Notes: generated by a model from the sequence alone, not told the origin. Numbered from the stretch's first letter, positions 43,821-55,963 are shown. The stretch: 64,000 bases of DNA from Rhizoctonia solani (GCF_016906535.1 NC_057372.1:1097501-1161500); one strand, 5' to 3'. Made by a program: numbers and translations.

Positions 43821-46800
43821 TTACCACCACCTATCTTGCTTAAGGTGCTTCACAAATGTATCCGCCGTATAAAGCTCAACCTGTGTCTGTGAATCAGCAT
43901 CCTTTCAATACTTAAAACGTCAAACATACCTCCAGCCTGTCAGACCCCAACTTCGCCTCTCTTTTACTCGAGTCAATGACCACAAACCGCCTGGTCTCGA
44001 GCATAAAACACGGCTGGATTTGGAACCATTTAAGGCCTTGAATCACCTGATTGCTCATGTTTGAGATATGATTCTCGTCGCCCATCTTGGAGAGGTCAAT
44101 TTCAGCAGGTTTAGCAGCGGTAGTCGCAGAAGCGGAGCTGGCCTCCACACGCCAAGGATCGTTGTTGGATTCACTTGGATTGCCCCATGGATTATCGTTG
44201 GCCCCAGTTCCCCATGGACTTTCGTCGCTAGTACTAGTGCTAGATCCCCAAGCGTTATCAACCGCACCACTATCGCCACCACCCCAACCACTTCCAGACC
44301 CCCAACCATTGTTTCCCCACCCGCTACTCGCATTCTCCTTCTCCTTCCGCTTAGCCTCTGCCTCTTTCTTCTTTCTCTCCACCTCTGCTTTCTTAATTTC
44401 TTCCTCCTTTTCTAAACTGGCTTTCGCAAGCTCCTTGTACTCCTCTAAAATCTCATCTTCACATGACTTGCGGAGCTCGTCTCCATCTTGGATGAACGTT
44501 CGTTCGACTTGGGCCTGAGCCCATTCGTACTCTTCCAAGAGGCCCCATTTGGGAGGTGCTGTTAGTGCGAGGTTGTAAAATGCGAATTCGGTGGAAGTGA
44601 CGAGTTCGGTCATTAGTACGTCCAATGCCCAAGAAAGCCTACAACCTTGTCAATAGGAAACATACAAAAATATTGAATTAGTGACGTACTCGGATTCCTG
44701 AGCCTTTCGCGCATTCAATGACAGTATTCCTATTGTCTTTGGTTCGATATAAGTTTCCCAAAACGGTTTCCCTTCCAGAGCCTCAACAACTTTCTTCACA
44801 GTCCACGGGTCTTCGATCAATGCAGCCGGCGTAAATGTCACCATTCCACCTTGATTGAAATACAATTCAGCAAATAAACCGCAGCATATATGCGGTAACT
44901 TACCCCACTTCCAAATCTCCTTCAGCTCCCAATCCGCAGTTTTCCAATTCCCGCCGCTACCGTACACATAAAATCGGATCCTGTACTTGCATTTACGAAG
45001 CGAAAGCCCTGCCAGCCCTGCAATATTATCCATGTATCGACGGTGGATGAAGATCGCGCCTGCAGTATCTTTGGGATCGCCCCCTTCGATTACATGGGCA
45101 CCGCATTGACGCAATTGGTGTCGCATCAAACGGACCTCATAGTCGTGATCAAACTCTCTAGAGGGGAAAACTAGGCAGTTGACCCCCGCGAACGAAGGCT
45201 TCATCTCGGGTGGGATTTGTTGCCAGTACTTGGGAAGCTGCGAGACTTGAATTGGGGGCGGCTCCTCCTCATCAGAGAGGGAACCAACTTCCTTCTTGAG
45301 CATCAACACGACAAAACTAGGGGTCTGTGCATAGGCTTGATCCTTAAAGTATTCGCAGATCCCACTCAACGCAGGCAGATTTCGGTACTTTCGTAAAAGG
45401 GTAATAGGAATAAGGAGCAGACGTTGGGAAAATTCATTGTTATTGCTGGCCATTATTCTGATTTCTGAAACCTATAATAGGCATAAGTCAGGCTGAAACA
45501 TAATTAGCATGAGTGTGCGTACCCAGAGATAAACCTCCATCTTGTGGATCAGCCCGTCCCATGTCTGCCATTCTGAGCTCCCTTGCGGATCAGTGCATGT
45601 CATCCAAGCAGCCTGATAAACACTCAATGCGCCCGATGCGATAATAGCAAACGACAGATTTATATCCATAACGCTAGGAATGGTCATCTTGTCTTTAATA
45701 TACTTATTTAGTATACCCTTGAAGTTCTTTGCTGTTTGTTCGTTGGGAATCACTGTATCACTGATGATGACTTCACAGGCGCGATTAGCAACGTCCTTGG
45801 CAATATTCCCATTATCGAGGTCGGTTTCCGAGGTGGTGATGTAGAGTTCCCCGGTCCACACTCGCGTAGCAATTTGTTGGGGCGCATTTGCTACCATTGG
45901 TGAGGCGCCAAGTAAATGTTCCAAAGAGAGGGGGCCGTCGACAGAGCCCCGAGTGACATTCAAGCTGGTCGAGACAATCGGCTGTTGAGGATTTGGCCTT
46001 CGATGGGGCTGATGAATCACTACGGGAGGAGGCGGGGGGTCATCGAACTCGGGCAGATCTACATCCATATGGCTAAAGTCTCCAGGTGCTCGCATTGAGG
46101 TTTTGTCCGGTTCGTAAGGGCCACTGGGTTTCACGTTAGTGGCGCCATCAGAACAAACGGGATGCGACTTACTCGAAGAGACTGTCTGTGGGGCTACCAG
46201 CGCGGCTGTTCGTTATGCCCATCTCAGCCGCTATATCCGAAACAAAATTTTCAACAGCTGTGAAGGCAGGACTGAAAATGCTGATTAGTCGCATGATCGT
46301 ACTACAGGACCCATACTTACGGGGGCCCTGGTTCTGTTGGCGAGACTTCAATTGGCGAGACAACAATGTGTTCGCTCCCGGCCGTCTCTACAGGAGGAAC
46401 ACTATTTCCGGGATTGGCTGGGTGCTGAGCAGTTTTCCTCATCGACATCCCGGCGTACATGTTACTAGGACCTGGGGCCCTATCCTGGGATTTCCTACCC
46501 AGTGCGATTACTTCGCCGGCTCGTTCGGCCTGCTTTCCTTTAGTACCTATTCCAACAAAACTGCCTGATATATTTCCCGCCTCCATGTTCGGGCGATTGA
46601 GTGGTTGCCTACCCCGTCGGGAAACTGGTATGGGTTCTTTAGAAATCGTTGCAACCTTTCTAACCTCGGGAGTAGTGCTTGTCGACGCTGTAGTGCCTAT
46701 TTGAGAAGCGGTGCTTGCGTGTCCCTTTGATGTAGAAGATGGCTTTGACGAAGCGGCAGGAGTTCTCGACGTGGTGGATCCCTTTAGCTGAGGCCTTGTA

Positions 46801-47784
46801 TTAGATTTGACCGATTGGAAGGGCTTGCGCCGCCGTTCGGCCTGGGTTTGTAGGGTAACACCTGAGTTTAAACCAACGTCGGAGGTTGTCGCTGACGGTC
46901 TACGGGCTGACAGAGGGGCATCTTCAGACGATGATGAAGACGATGAAGACGATGATTGCAAGACATCTTCATCATCCCTGTCACTTGAGCTATGCAGAAC
47001 ATCCTCGTCGTCAGTGCTACTGCCCTCCTGCTAAGTAAAAGGTCAGTAAATCACCTTCAGTCGGTCATCAGACTCACGGATTCAGACTCCGAGTCTCCTT
47101 GAAGAGCAACAGGCTGTCTTCCTGACTTTCTTGTAGCTGCTCCACGACTTTTTACAGGCTCATCTTTTTGACGCCGAGAAAGGAAACGCTCCCGCTCTGC
47201 GACTGAGATCCGAGTAAGATATTCTGCCAATCTCAATGTAGTCGAGCTCACCTAGCCACTTAGCCGCAGCGGTGTATTTGGTACCAGGTATTGGACGTGA
47301 ATTCTTAATGGACCTTTATTTTTTGTGTTTGTACTGTGAACCTATGGATTGAGCTTACACGTTTCTTCGGGAATTCTTTCCAAAAGCGATTCACTAAGTC
47401 CGCCGAGCCGTACTGCGTCAAATTGGCCTCGGGCTCCCATCTGGTAGCAAAAGTTAGAAATTGTTCCATTTAAGTAAAAGAGAACTTACGTGTCGTATTG
47501 AGTGTCGTATCCATACCACTTTATCCACATAGGTTACGAAATGGTTTTTAACGCAGAAGGTGTTAGGCTTACATGAACTTCGTACTCCTAGTTACTGGTA
47601 AGGGTCAAACGGATACACAAATGGAACAGGTGAGCTTACCCAACCACTCTCAGTCCATCTAGCACCATATATAAATTCTAATGGAAATAAGTTAGGTATT
47701 ATTTATTAAAGGACTGAGATACATACCGACTTCATATTCATCCTCCGACTCAGAGGAAGGCTCTCCTGGTTCGGGACGAGGCAT
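43821..47784 (-). CDS. Chromodomain protein with SPOC/PIN-like region and WG/GW cluster (possible RITS scaffold)
   Basis: The start at 47784 gives MPRPEPGEPSSESEDEYEVE. Small exons build a chromodomain (FIYGARWTESGW, MWYGYDTQYD, TWEPEANLTQYGSADLVNRF); the aromatic cage Tyr, Trp and Tyr are present, which suggests methyl-lysine reading. A long Ser/Thr/Pro-rich linker follows (47.0-46.3 kb), then a beta-rich block opening VWTGELYITTSETDLDNG (45.9 kb) that may be SPOC-like, and a block with GVNCLVFPSREFDHDYEVRL and GAIFIHRRYMDNIAGLAG (45.2-45.0 kb) resembling the PIN-like end of Chp1. Then come a charged helix (EEIKKAEVERKKKEAEAK), a WG/GW-rich cluster (44.33-44.15 kb) and a final conserved part ending TFVKHLKQDRWW, stop at 43821. 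About a thousand residues; exons join without frame breaks. Chromodomain is clear; the SPOC, PIN and Argonaute-hook readings are inferences. Confidence 0.78.
44150..44335 (-). other. WG/GW tryptophan cluster, candidate Argonaute hook
   Basis: The translated minus strand reads SGWGNNGWGSGSGWGGG, then NAWGSS, SPWGTG, NPWGNP and DPW: seven tryptophans in about 60 residues of Gly, Ser, Asn and Asp, each beside Gly or Pro. This spacing and composition are the hallmark of Argonaute-binding regions such as in Tas3 and GW182. Binding itself is an inference. Confidence 0.6.
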
Positions 47785-48049
47785 TGCTTCCCTGGTGCCA
47801 AGGGGTAAAATATATCCTGTATGTGGTTGAAGGATTCAGCTCTTTGTGCGGAGATGGTGGCTGGTGCCAGTCCAAACAAAGAGACCCAGATTGAAGGAGC
47901 GAAGACACTGAATTGAGGATTAAGGAAATCGTTACATGTAACACCACGTGATCGTGTATTGCAAAATACGTCACTCAAAGTAAATCTTCTAAATCCACTC
48001 TACCATAGTACCAAACATTTCATACTGCAGAATTTAGTCCAACTACATC
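47785..48049. promoter_or_regulatory. Bidirectional promoter: chromodomain gene / UTP23
   Basis: 265 bases between divergent start codons. Contains CACGTGATCGTG around 47944-47955, with a CACGTG E-box. No TATA box evident. Confidence 0.5.
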
Positions 48050-49025
48050 ATGAGACAAAAAAGGGCAAAGGCCTACAAGAAATTGATGGCTCTCTACTCC
48101 ATGAGCTTCGGATTTCGACAACCGTACCAAGTGTTGGTGGATTCGACATTCTGCATTGAGGTTTGCCAGCACAAGATAGACGCTGTGAAACAGCTTACCA
48201 CGGTTCTGCAAGGAGAATGCAAGCTTAGTGGGACAAATCCCTTCTTCTGTCTTTATCTTTATTTATCTCAATCGCAGTGATAACGCAGTGTAGCATGGTC
48301 GAGTTATACAAGCTCGGACCGTCGGCTCAGCATATCGTGGACCTTGCGAAACTATTCGAGCGTCGTAAATGTAATCATCGAGAAGCGATTGAGAATGAAC
48401 CATGCATAGAAAGCGTTGTTGGTAAGTTTGCTCGTACGAGTATATTGTTAACAGCGCTCAATTTCGTCAGGTGAAACAAATAAGCATCGCTATGTCGTAG
48501 CCTCACAATCGACGGACTTGCGAAATAAGCTTAGAAAAATACCTGCTGTTCCTCTCGTACATATTAACCGGTCGGTTATGGTACTAGAGCCTCGTAGTGA
48601 GGCCACAATCAAGGCCAAGGACCAGGTGAGGAGATTGAACTTTACGCACAACATCGTATTTATTATCATCCTAGTCTGAATCAGCAAGCATGGGTGTTAC
48701 CGACTCTGAGGCCCGGGCATTGACGTCCTCATCTACACCAACAGCTACTGAGCCAACGCATAAGCGGAAGATAGCCAAAGGACCTAACCCACTTAGCATG
48801 AAGAAGAAGAAACCAAAAGTGAATCCTGGGTCGCAGAGCAGCCACGAACCTAGATCGAACTCATCCACGACGAAGTCTGAAAAACGTAAACGAGATAGTG
48901 GAGAGCCTGAGGCAAAAGCTCAAAAGGTGATCGCCAACGGGGAGTCACAGGCTGAGAATAGCGAAGGAGGACACAAACGGAAGCGAAGACGAAAACATAA
49001 GGCTGTAGGTGATGTCTCGAATTAA
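48050..49025 (+). CDS. UTP23: Utp23, SSU processome PIN-domain protein
   Basis: Utp23 acts in the nucleolus in early 18S rRNA maturation. The start MRQKRAKAYKKLMALYSMSF at 48050 matches the family N-terminus. Then YQVLVDSTFCIEVCQHKIDA (PIN domain start) and, after a 46-nt intron, LMITQCSMVELYKLG, HIVDLAKLFERRKCNHREA (with the zinc-binding Cys/His), HRYVVASQSTDLRNKLRKIP and PLVHINRSVMVLEP. The end is basic: KGPNPLSMKKKK is a near-universal Utp23 signature, followed by GHKRKRRRKHKAVGDVSN, stop at 49025. Four exons, no frame break. Lies head-to-head with the chromodomain gene and upstream of another RNA-processing gene, POP5. Confidence 0.93.
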
Positions 49026-49760
49026 GATTCATTTCATTCGGGCTATTGTATGTATCCCAACTTTCACTTGGTTTGTTTTCCTCTTGAATCTTTGCTCTCG
49101 CATATACGTTATATCACTTCTTCAACCCACAGAATTATTGGTACCTTAAAATACCTTGATGTTAAATGGCTACAAACCTGCAGATCGCAGAGAACCTGAC
49201 AGCGGGACGTCATCGCCCTCTACGCTGGTTAGATGTGGAAGCTTTGGAGTATTGAGCCAGTAATACCAAAAGGTAAGATTCTTTGAAGAGAGATCAATGT
49301 GTGGTGGTCCTGGGTGGCTAGTCCTTGAGTGTCGTATTTCAGGGTGGAACCCTAAGCGCATATATACTCGGGTTTGGGCTGTGAATATGAGAGATAAGTT
49401 ATACATGTATTTTATCTCTGCCTCGAAGGATATTAAATTACCTTTCGAGGTGTTTAGACACGGTTTGTTTTGTCAATCGATGGGTAACTATCGAGGTAGC
49501 GATTCCCCCATGACGTGCACTCCTTCAAGACTTCATGTTCGCCTCCATTCAAATCACAGAGTCAGACGGGTTGAACCTTCCCATATAGAAGGCCAGCAAA
49601 AACTTCTTAGATTGAATTCGTCGCGTACCTTGCTACGAACTCATGTTCAAGGGGGCCCAGTTAATGCTGTTCTCATAAACTCTGAACACGTGACCAGCGA
49701 GTTATATCTGGCGCTTACACAATCCACTCCAAGTCCCCAGCAGCTTGTCACTAACGCAAC
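49026..49760. other. Intergenic 0.7 kb
   Basis: Between UTP23 and POP5, both plus strand. A 160-codon plus-strand frame (49297-49779) overlaps the POP5 start in another frame and shows no conserved motif. Nothing else recognised. Confidence 0.5.
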
Positions 49761-50417
49761 ATGGTTCGCTTCAAGGTGAGCCAATATGACGTTGACTGAT
49801 GTCGAGACAGAGCTCATATTGAAAAAAAGAACCGCTGGCTGCTTGTAGAATTTCTTTCGTATGGGAGCCCAACGCTAAATTTGACCTCAAACAAATCTAT
49901 AATGCACTCCGCGACAGTGTGGTTGAGAACTTTGGCGATGCTGGGTGGGGCGCGGTTGCTGGTCCCTAACAAGTACGTGAAATTCATACACAAGCGAAGA
50001 TATTTAATTCAAGATTTTGGAAAAGTTAAATACTACTCGCCAACTACACAGATTTGTATCATCCGGGTGGCCAGAGATCATCATACTACTGCTTGGGGAG
50101 GTCTTACTCTGCTCCGGTCACTGGGTGGAGTACGGATAATTCCGCATGTAATCCACCTATCGGGTAAGTCATCACTGCAGATTTCACCCGAGATTTTACT
50201 GAGCTATGCATAGGGACGTTGAAGAAAGCTCAACTCGCGACCATCACGCACAACCGCACGGTTATTGCACGCAGGCGTGCGAATGTAGCAGGTAAATTAT
50301 TCCGTTTGTATCTTCGAATTCATGGATACCAACAACACCCCTTTAGCGCATACTTCGGACGCTTATGATACCTATCTTGCCAAAAGCACGAAAGAAATCG
50401 AGGCGCTGAAGGATTGA
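49761..50417 (+). CDS. POP5: Pop5, RNase P/MRP protein subunit
   Basis: Pop5 is a core protein of nuclear RNase P and RNase MRP (tRNA 5' end and rRNA processing). Exon 1 is MVRFK (49761-49775); exon 2 starts NRWLLVEF after AAAAAAAG. It continues EPNAKFDLKQIYNALRDSVV and ENFGDAGWGAVAGSLT; exon 3 gives KYYSPTTQICIIRVARDHHT and LTLLRSLGGVRIIPHVIHLS; exon 4 gives TLKKAQLATITHNRTVIARR; and the last is AHTSDAYDTYLAKSTKEIEA, stop 50415-50417. Two missing bases are needed: near 49862 (TAT-GGGAG) and near 49969 (GGT-CCC). Without them no open reading frame covers exon 2. Family blocks are unmistakable. Confidence 0.88.
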
Positions 50418-50714
50418 GTGCTCAGGTTATCGTTGATGCCAACACACGCATGAGTTGTGCAGGTCGATCGAGCGGTCGATGGTCTTGCTGATATTCGAGA
50501 TGAGTGAGTGAGGCCGTATTTTTTGCTTACCGGTTCGTCCTACATTGGGCTGTATATTATTTCTGTTGGACAACTTGGACTAGACCAGTACTTTCAAATA
50601 AAAGCCGAAAAGGTGTTCCTGATTACACAGCCACACCATCGGGACTGTCTCTACTCCACCACGATCGTGGGTGTGGGTATAATCCGTATTTCGACCACAC
50701 TAGACTGCTTGTTA
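50418..50714. other. Intergenic between POP5 and the DENND6-like gene
   Basis: No gene recognised. An in-frame extension of the next gene upstream of 50715 (50504 on) is open but reads as hydrophobic, non-conserved sequence. Confidence 0.4.
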
Positions 50715-53037
50715 TGCAAGAGGATCCTTCTGGGGATATCGGCTTGTCCTCCCCGCTCCGAGAGCCTATAGAACTTGAATCCAAGCTTAAATCTAAGAAT
50801 AGTCGACGAGCACCCCCTCCTGCAATCGACCTTGGGCCAAGTAATGCTTCGAATTGGAAAACACCGTCTCCCGCGTCTCCTACCGTGCTCTCTCCGACAT
50901 CTCCCACAGCGAATTCCCTGTCGCCGGCATCCTCAAGTCGCGCTAGCAGGTCACGCACGATGCCCAGATTGACCAGCCGCCTTGAACACCGAGTTCAGGA
51001 TGTTTTTGCAGAAGACACGGAACACTTCAGGCAGATAAATTACTCAGCTTAACAGGTGGATCCTGTCTGTTGCGGTAGTCGATTGTAAGTTGCTATTCTC
51101 GACCAATAAACGACTCGCTGACCGAGGGCTCAGTCGACTTGGATATTGGGCCTGTTGTCGCAAAGTTATACCCCAGCATCAAGCTCGATGCCCCAGATAG
51201 AGAGAACATGTAGGACTATAAACGTTCGTTCGCAAAGCAAGTGATAACCCCAATTTTAACCATAGAGCCTTTTCCTCATTCCCAGACACCACCCTGTTCG
51301 ACACTGGGACTCAGACCCATTCTTTCAAAATCCGCTTGTCACAACCCATACAGACCAATTCCGGAGAACTAGTGCGCGAACATGGGTCATTGTACGGTTA
51401 TGCTTCCTTTCTGCAGCGCAAAGACCCAACATCTAAGCGAGGGTACCTCCAGGTAAGCCTGATGTTTTATAACATTGCGCGGTGTGCTCACAACTCAACA
51501 GCGTTCTGTAGTATTTCTAACCCACCTACCATGGGTTGGGTTGTTCGATAAAGCCATCAGCATATTTGGCCCCATGTTCTTTGCCCATGGAAACGCCATG
51601 TTACAATCTGGGTGTCTGAATATCTGCAGCTGGTGAGTGGGTATGGCCCAAGAACCTATTTTTACGCGATCTCGGTGCACTTTCCCAAGTCTGATGCTTA
51701 CTCCAAGGCCTGACCCTATCTTAGGATCTTCTATTGAGCTTGGTTTGCTTGGTTCTGTCATTATGACTGAAGTGCCTCGATCAAATGATGAACAGCAAGC
51801 TGTGATGTCAGCGAAATTGCAAGACACCATGGTTCGGGATCTATCAGCATATGAGTACTCCTTTTAGCTAACTTCTATAGACCGTAGCCACTCTGCCCTC
51901 GCAACCCGTTTTGCCGCTCCTGGTGGAAAGCCTTGATAAGTTGTGGACACTATGGTGTGTATCCGCTTGCTCGTTTGCAAATCACGCTTATCTACTTCCA
52001 GGGAGTGTTTAGTACTATGCGATCCCATCCTCGTCTTCGCCCCTTCACCTTCAATATCAAGCACCATCGTTTGGTGGCTCAGAGATTTGGCACGACCGGT
52101 AAATGGATTGTGTTTTATACTGTGTGTTGCATAACTCATCTTGTTGTAAGATCCCATTTGCAGGTGATATCCGCCCGTATTTTCATATACACGACCGGGA
52201 TTTTCCTTTGCTTATCACCAAGAACGCTCCAAGACCGGGCTTGATCATCGGGGTGACTAATCCCTATTTTGAAAATGTATGCAAACACTGGCCGCATATA
52301 TTGAGTGTGGGCGCATCCGAGAGGGTTCCAAGGCATAGCACCGCGAGTAGGCATTCTGCGTGAGTCGCCCAAGTCATTAGCAAGTTTATTATTACCACTA
52401 ACATTTCTGAACCAGAGCTCTGGCGTCTCAAACTTTGGGACCTACCCCCGGATATCATACTAATCATAACCGCTATATATCAAAAGACCGTGCTTTGTTG
52501 AAAAGACTCGAGGCTGCAATCAAAGAGGGACCTGTTGCGCGTGAGTACACTGATGCTAGTATAGACCTGGGCTTACTTGTCCCGAATACAGAACTCCAAA
52601 TGGAAATGATTCTTAGACAGCATTTTGCCCAGCGTTCACAACAATTGCTTGCGCCTCTCAATCGATATTTTAGCAACCTCCTCCCCAAACCCACAAATTA
52701 CTCCCCAAGCCCTTCTCTACATGCACCTTCGCCAGCCCCCTCATTCAACGTTTTGTCCCCAGGCTCATCGGTCGCCCCCTCTCCAGCCGTGCGCCCGTTA
52801 ACTACGTCACCAGCTCCACCTTCTGTTGTGTTATCCGACGTTCGGGTCAAGCCATTTAATAGTAAAGACTTTTTCGCATCCTTGAAGACACATGGCGCAC
52901 AGCTTCCGTTCCGCTCGGCAAGTAAACAAAAAGAGTTCTACGAGCGGTGGCTGAAAAGCCCAGCATTTGGCGCTTGGATTTCTGGGAGGGTAGACGCCGC
53001 TCAGAACGTATTAGCACGAGCGGGTACCGAAAAATAA
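50715..53037 (+). CDS. DENND6-like (FAM116) DENN-domain Rab exchange factor
   Basis: DENND6 proteins are exchange factors for Rab GTPases on endosomes (Rab14 in animals). From MQEDPSGDIGLSSPLREPIE at 50715 a Ser/Pro-rich N-terminus leads to RWILSVAVVDF (through an intron with a non-GT, possibly GC, donor near 51030), DLDIGPVVAKLYPSIKLDAP, SFPDTTLFDTG, ERHGSLYGYASFLQRKD-like GSLYGYASFLQRKDPTSKRG, VVFLTHLPWVGLFDKAISIF, PDPILGSSIELGLLGSVIMT, PYFHIHDRDFPLLITKNAPR, GLIIGVTNPYFENVCKHWPH, HNRYISKDRALLKRLEAAIK and ILRQHFAQRSQQLLAPLNRY. The C-terminus is KEFYERWLKSPAFGAWISG to the stop at 53035-53037. Order and spacing match DENND6A/B. The start codon is the least certain point. Confidence 0.85.
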
Positions 53038-53632
53038 GCTGCTGTTTATTTCCTTAAATATGATGGTCGGATTCGTATGTATATTATCTTAAGTTCTCTT
53101 TAATTTTATAGACCTTCAAGGGACTAGTTTAGCATCGAAGTTGGTAGACTACAACTGAGGGCGCAACGTCAATTTCTGGCGCATTTATGTACTTGTACGG
53201 TCGGTCCATGTATGTGAAGTGGTATTTCTCTCGCTTCCGGCATCCATCACGTTCGAGCGAGTAACGCCGCAAGGTTTCAATGTGTTCGTAGTACGATGGC
53301 CAAAGGCTTCACTCTCACGATCCATCCTAGGCCAACCAATCCACCTCCGCAGCTGACCGCAGATGCTATCCTGCAACTAGAATGGACCGGCGCTCAAGCT
53401 CAGGATATAAGGTTACGGTATCCGCCTCACCTTTTTGGCTTCTAAACATACATCAGCCAATGAGACGTGTGCTGGGCATCACATCATAACATCGACAATA
53501 CATCACGACCCTCGGTTCCGCCGTCTTGTGCTCGGTCTGCGGCGCAGATATGTCTCAGTAGCACAGCAACCACGCCGTAATTCTAGTCAATATAAACGTC
53601 AGTTGGGCATTTGCACACTCTAAGTCACAATC
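53038..53632. other. Intergenic, with a weak 48-codon ORF
   Basis: A short plus-strand frame at about 53297-53443 begins MAKGFTLTIHPRPTNPPPQL; it has no recognised family and no splice support. The last 150 bases are the promoter of the FAD oxidase gene. Confidence 0.4.
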
Positions 53633-55715
53633 ATGAGATTGCTGTGCGTTGTCAGTAGTGTTCTATCTCTCGCACTTTCAGCCCAGGGTGCCCGTCGTTG
53701 TACCTCGTCCGACCCCTGTTGGCCTTCGCCTTCTACTTGGTCTTCGTTCAACTCTTCGATCGGCGGTCGTCTGGTTGCGCCTCGGCCTCCTGCCTGGCCC
53801 TGCCACGACCCGCATTACGACGAGGCAGCATGCGCCGAGGCTCGCCAAAACTGGGCCAACTCGTTCTGGCGGTCCAACCAGACTGGAGCGATGCAGTCTC
53901 TAGTCTGGGACAGCCCCCAGTGCGGAATCGATACGCCTCGGAATGTAACATGTCCGCAGGGCTTGGTTCCGGCTTATGCTGTTGCGGCTGAAAGTGCAGA
54001 TGACGTGAGCAAAGCGGTCGAGTTTGCGCAAAAGTACAAGTTAAAACTTGTGGTAAAGAACACTGGCCATGATTTGTGAGTTGGCTCTGTCCCTTGACGT
54101 GCCAAAGGAAGGGCGTATCATTCTGACTTGTTTCTAACTCGAATATAGTCTTGGAAGGTCTAGCGGTGCTGGTGCATTTGGTGTATGGACACATAAATTA
54201 GGCGGAATAAACTTTACCGATTCTTTCGTTGCTGAAGGATGCTCCGGAGACCAAGGCGTTCCGGCCGTTACTATTGGAGCAGCCACTCAGTGGTTTGGTG
54301 CGTAATCCCTTACGACTGGTTGCGCGCAACCACGATACATACGAGAGCTAACCAGTCGAATAACAAGATGTATACAAGGCGGCTGACGAACACAATGTCA
54401 CCGTCGTTGGAGGCGCTGCTCGTAGTGTTGGGGCAGCAGGTGGATGGCTTCAGGGTGGAGGCCATAGTCCACTGGGTGTTAAATACGGAATGGGGGTCGA
54501 TAGTAAGCCAGCCTTGGTTTGACTTCACAACAATATTATCTAACTTGTGCAAAGACGTACTTCAGTTCGAGGTCGTCACTGCAAACGGAAAGTTGGTGAT
54601 AGCCAACAAGTGCAAGAATACCGAGCTGTTTTGGGCTATGCGAGGTGGCGGTGGCGGAACCTGGGGGGTAAGTTATATGCTATCTTCACTCCCCTCAAGC
54701 AGAAAGAGGTACTCAATCGCGATGTGCCCTTCTCAGATTGCGCTCAAAGTGACATATAAAACTCATCCGCCTATTAGCATGGTCTCTCTTGGTTTCCAAA
54801 TAAATGCGACGGACCTGCAATCAGCAACTGACCTCGCAGGTGTGATAGTCAAAAATATCCCGAGCATGGCCGATTCCGGTACGTAATCGAACAGTAGGTC
54901 CTAATGAGCTCAACTAAAAGTAACCAGGGGTGCGTGGGTACATAATCTGGTCTCCGCCTTTTTCTTGCTTTGGCGTCGTCTTTCAGCCGGGTGGATCCGA
55001 TTTGCAGACTGTAAACAATACACTTCAGCCGGCTTGGGACTGGACGGCGCAACACCCGGGCACACAGGTGGCTAGCTTTGGGAACGTCTATCCTACTTTC
55101 TTTGGTTACGCTTCTAACTACATCAACGACATTGGGATTGCGACTAACGTCTGGATGGGGAGTCGGCTTGTCCCTCGCAAGACCCTGGAGAGCAAGTCTG
55201 ATCAATTATCAAAGTTCGCTTTCAACGATGGTGCTCCACTCATAGGGTCGATTGCTATCGTCGGTGAGTACCTATTTTTTTCGGTAGCTTCTCATAGGCC
55301 AAACGTCCGCTGTACCAGTTGGTGGGGGTGCCGTAAATCATCCTGATCCCGGTTCAACTGGGTTAAATCCCGCTTGGAGAAAAGATGCGATCGTGAGCTG
55401 GTCGCTCGGAGGTACTTGGCCAGAGTCTGCTTCGGAAGAGTTAATCGAACAAGCAAAGAAAAACGTGACAAAACTAACTCAAGACTTGGGAGAATTAGCC
55501 AACCTAGACCACGCGAGCTACTTCAACGAAGCTGACCCGTAAGCACGAATTGCTGTCGAAAACCATTCCTTACTTACCGCTTTTGGGAGCCTAGTGCTGA
55601 ACCTCAATGGAAATGGGCATTCTTTGGATCGCACTATTCTCGGCTCCTCAAGATCAAGCAAAAAGTTGACCCGAACGGACTGTTTACTTGCAACCGATGT
55701 GTTGGTTCCTCATAG
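53633..55715 (+). CDS. Secreted FAD-linked oxidase (PCMH/BBE type)
   Basis: Secreted relatives of berberine bridge enzyme and 6-hydroxynicotine oxidase oxidise sugars or small aromatics using flavin. Signal peptide MRLLCVVSSVLSLALSAQG at 53633, then CTSSDPCWPSPSTWSSFN. The FAD-binding core: VPAYAVAAESADDVSKAVEF, KLVVKNTGHDFLGRSSGAG (His for covalent flavin), VTIGAATQWFDVYKAADEHN, VGGAARSVGAAGGWLQGGGH (no Cys in the second flavin-linkage position), NVLQFEVVTANGKLVIANKC, and TELFWAMRGGGGGTWGV. The C-terminal BBE segment is NEADPAEPQWKWAFFGSHYS and LKIKQKVDPNGLFTCNRCVG, stop 55713. About eight introns of normal length; the frame is open. The substrate cannot be read from sequence. Confidence 0.92.
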
Positions 55716-55963
55716 TCCATAATTGTCTATTTTGTGTCTACCATATTCCATCTTTCAAATAAATCGATATTATTTATTTAACCCAGGCAAGAGAAACGTG
55801 CAAGTTGTCTGAAGGCTCTGTTTAGACTTTGAAGCGGGTAAGCGCCAGAGCCACGTGGAATTGGAATGAGAGGGGAAGCTTCGGTGGATTAACAGCTGGC
55901 CGACCACGTAGGCAAGTTCTTTAAGCGGACTACCGAGCGTCTCTACCCATAGATTTGCCCACC

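Noticed and set aside
49297..49779. 160-codon plus-strand ORF overlapping the POP5 start
   Set aside because: Different frame from POP5 and no conserved sequence; POP5 blocks are unambiguous.
53297..53443. 48-codon plus-strand ORF (MAKGFTLTIHPRP...)
   Set aside because: Too short and unsupported; no family recognised, no upstream promoter evidence.
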